From assembly GCA_964247055.1 (NCBI GenBank), contig OZ176058.1:4588001-4652000 (forward strand): a stretch of DNA of 64,000 nt, read 5' to 3'. The position numbers were made by a program, and so were the translations under genes. The DNA comes from Paragordius varius (lineage: Eukaryota; Nematomorpha). Every line of letters starts with the position of its first letter. Position 1 is the first letter of the stretch. The notes under the pieces are model-generated. The model was not told the origin of the DNA. It was given only the letters and a program-made list of their open reading frames with translations, and searched no databases. Of this stretch, positions 63,960 to 64,000 are shown one piece after another.

Positions 63960-64000
63960 CATATTTCATTCCTTTAGCGGGATAATTATTTAGTTTTGTT

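Larger units (their letters stand above)
62140..64000 (+). repeat. Segmental duplication, copy B (runs off the right edge)
   Basis: Direct-orientation paralogue of 57167-59765, about 4.2-5 kb away depending on indels. It keeps the empty site for the palindromic insertion. It carries its own small elements at 62772-62876 and 63277-63546. Confidence 0.88.

Overview
This is nuclear DNA from a very AT-rich animal, most likely an insect. The evidence is spliced, single-copy eukaryotic genes with GT-AG introns and 26-34 nt micro-exons, very AT-rich introns, and several families of small terminal-inverted-repeat elements (MITEs). The coding sequence is broken into exons too short to appear as open frames. 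I found it by reading splice sites and matching remembered protein families. No database search was possible.

Layout. (1) Positions 1-4840, minus strand: five 5' exons of dolichol-phosphate mannosyltransferase catalytic subunit (DPM1); the gene runs off the left edge. (2) 4841-9144: intergenic DNA and MITEs. (3) 9145-54102, minus strand: a complete five-exon cytochrome b5 gene (157 codons). Its second intron is 39.4 kb because it holds one unbroken 37.7 kb tandem array (about 15427-53103) of 21- and 24-bp units. (4) 54103-57135, minus strand: the last exon of an unrecognised gene, nested foldback elements, and a possible short first exon. (5) 57167-64000: a segmental duplication holding one apparently intact and one broken copy of a small basic-protein gene resembling C11orf98. 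A 290-bp near-perfect palindrome has inserted just upstream of the intact copy. Two weak divergent open frames lie near 61-62 kb.

The main discovery is the origin and position of the array. Its monomer is a piece of the right terminal inverted repeat of a TA-flanked MITE family that has six to eight other copies in the window. The array sits inside one such MITE: the left end is at 15217 and the right end is at 53120. That MITE lies in the cytochrome b5 intron that separates the exons carrying the two heme-ligand histidines. The satellite therefore grew from a transposon end inside a housekeeping gene that must be transcribed through it. The array also records its own history as nested duplications of about 0.28, 0.72, 2.6, 3.3 and 4.25 kb.

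A second theme is that exon edges, with their splice sites, have been copied repeatedly into the adjoining introns. This is seen at the DPM1 exon-1 donor, the DPM1 exon-4 acceptor and the cytochrome b5 exon-3 donor.
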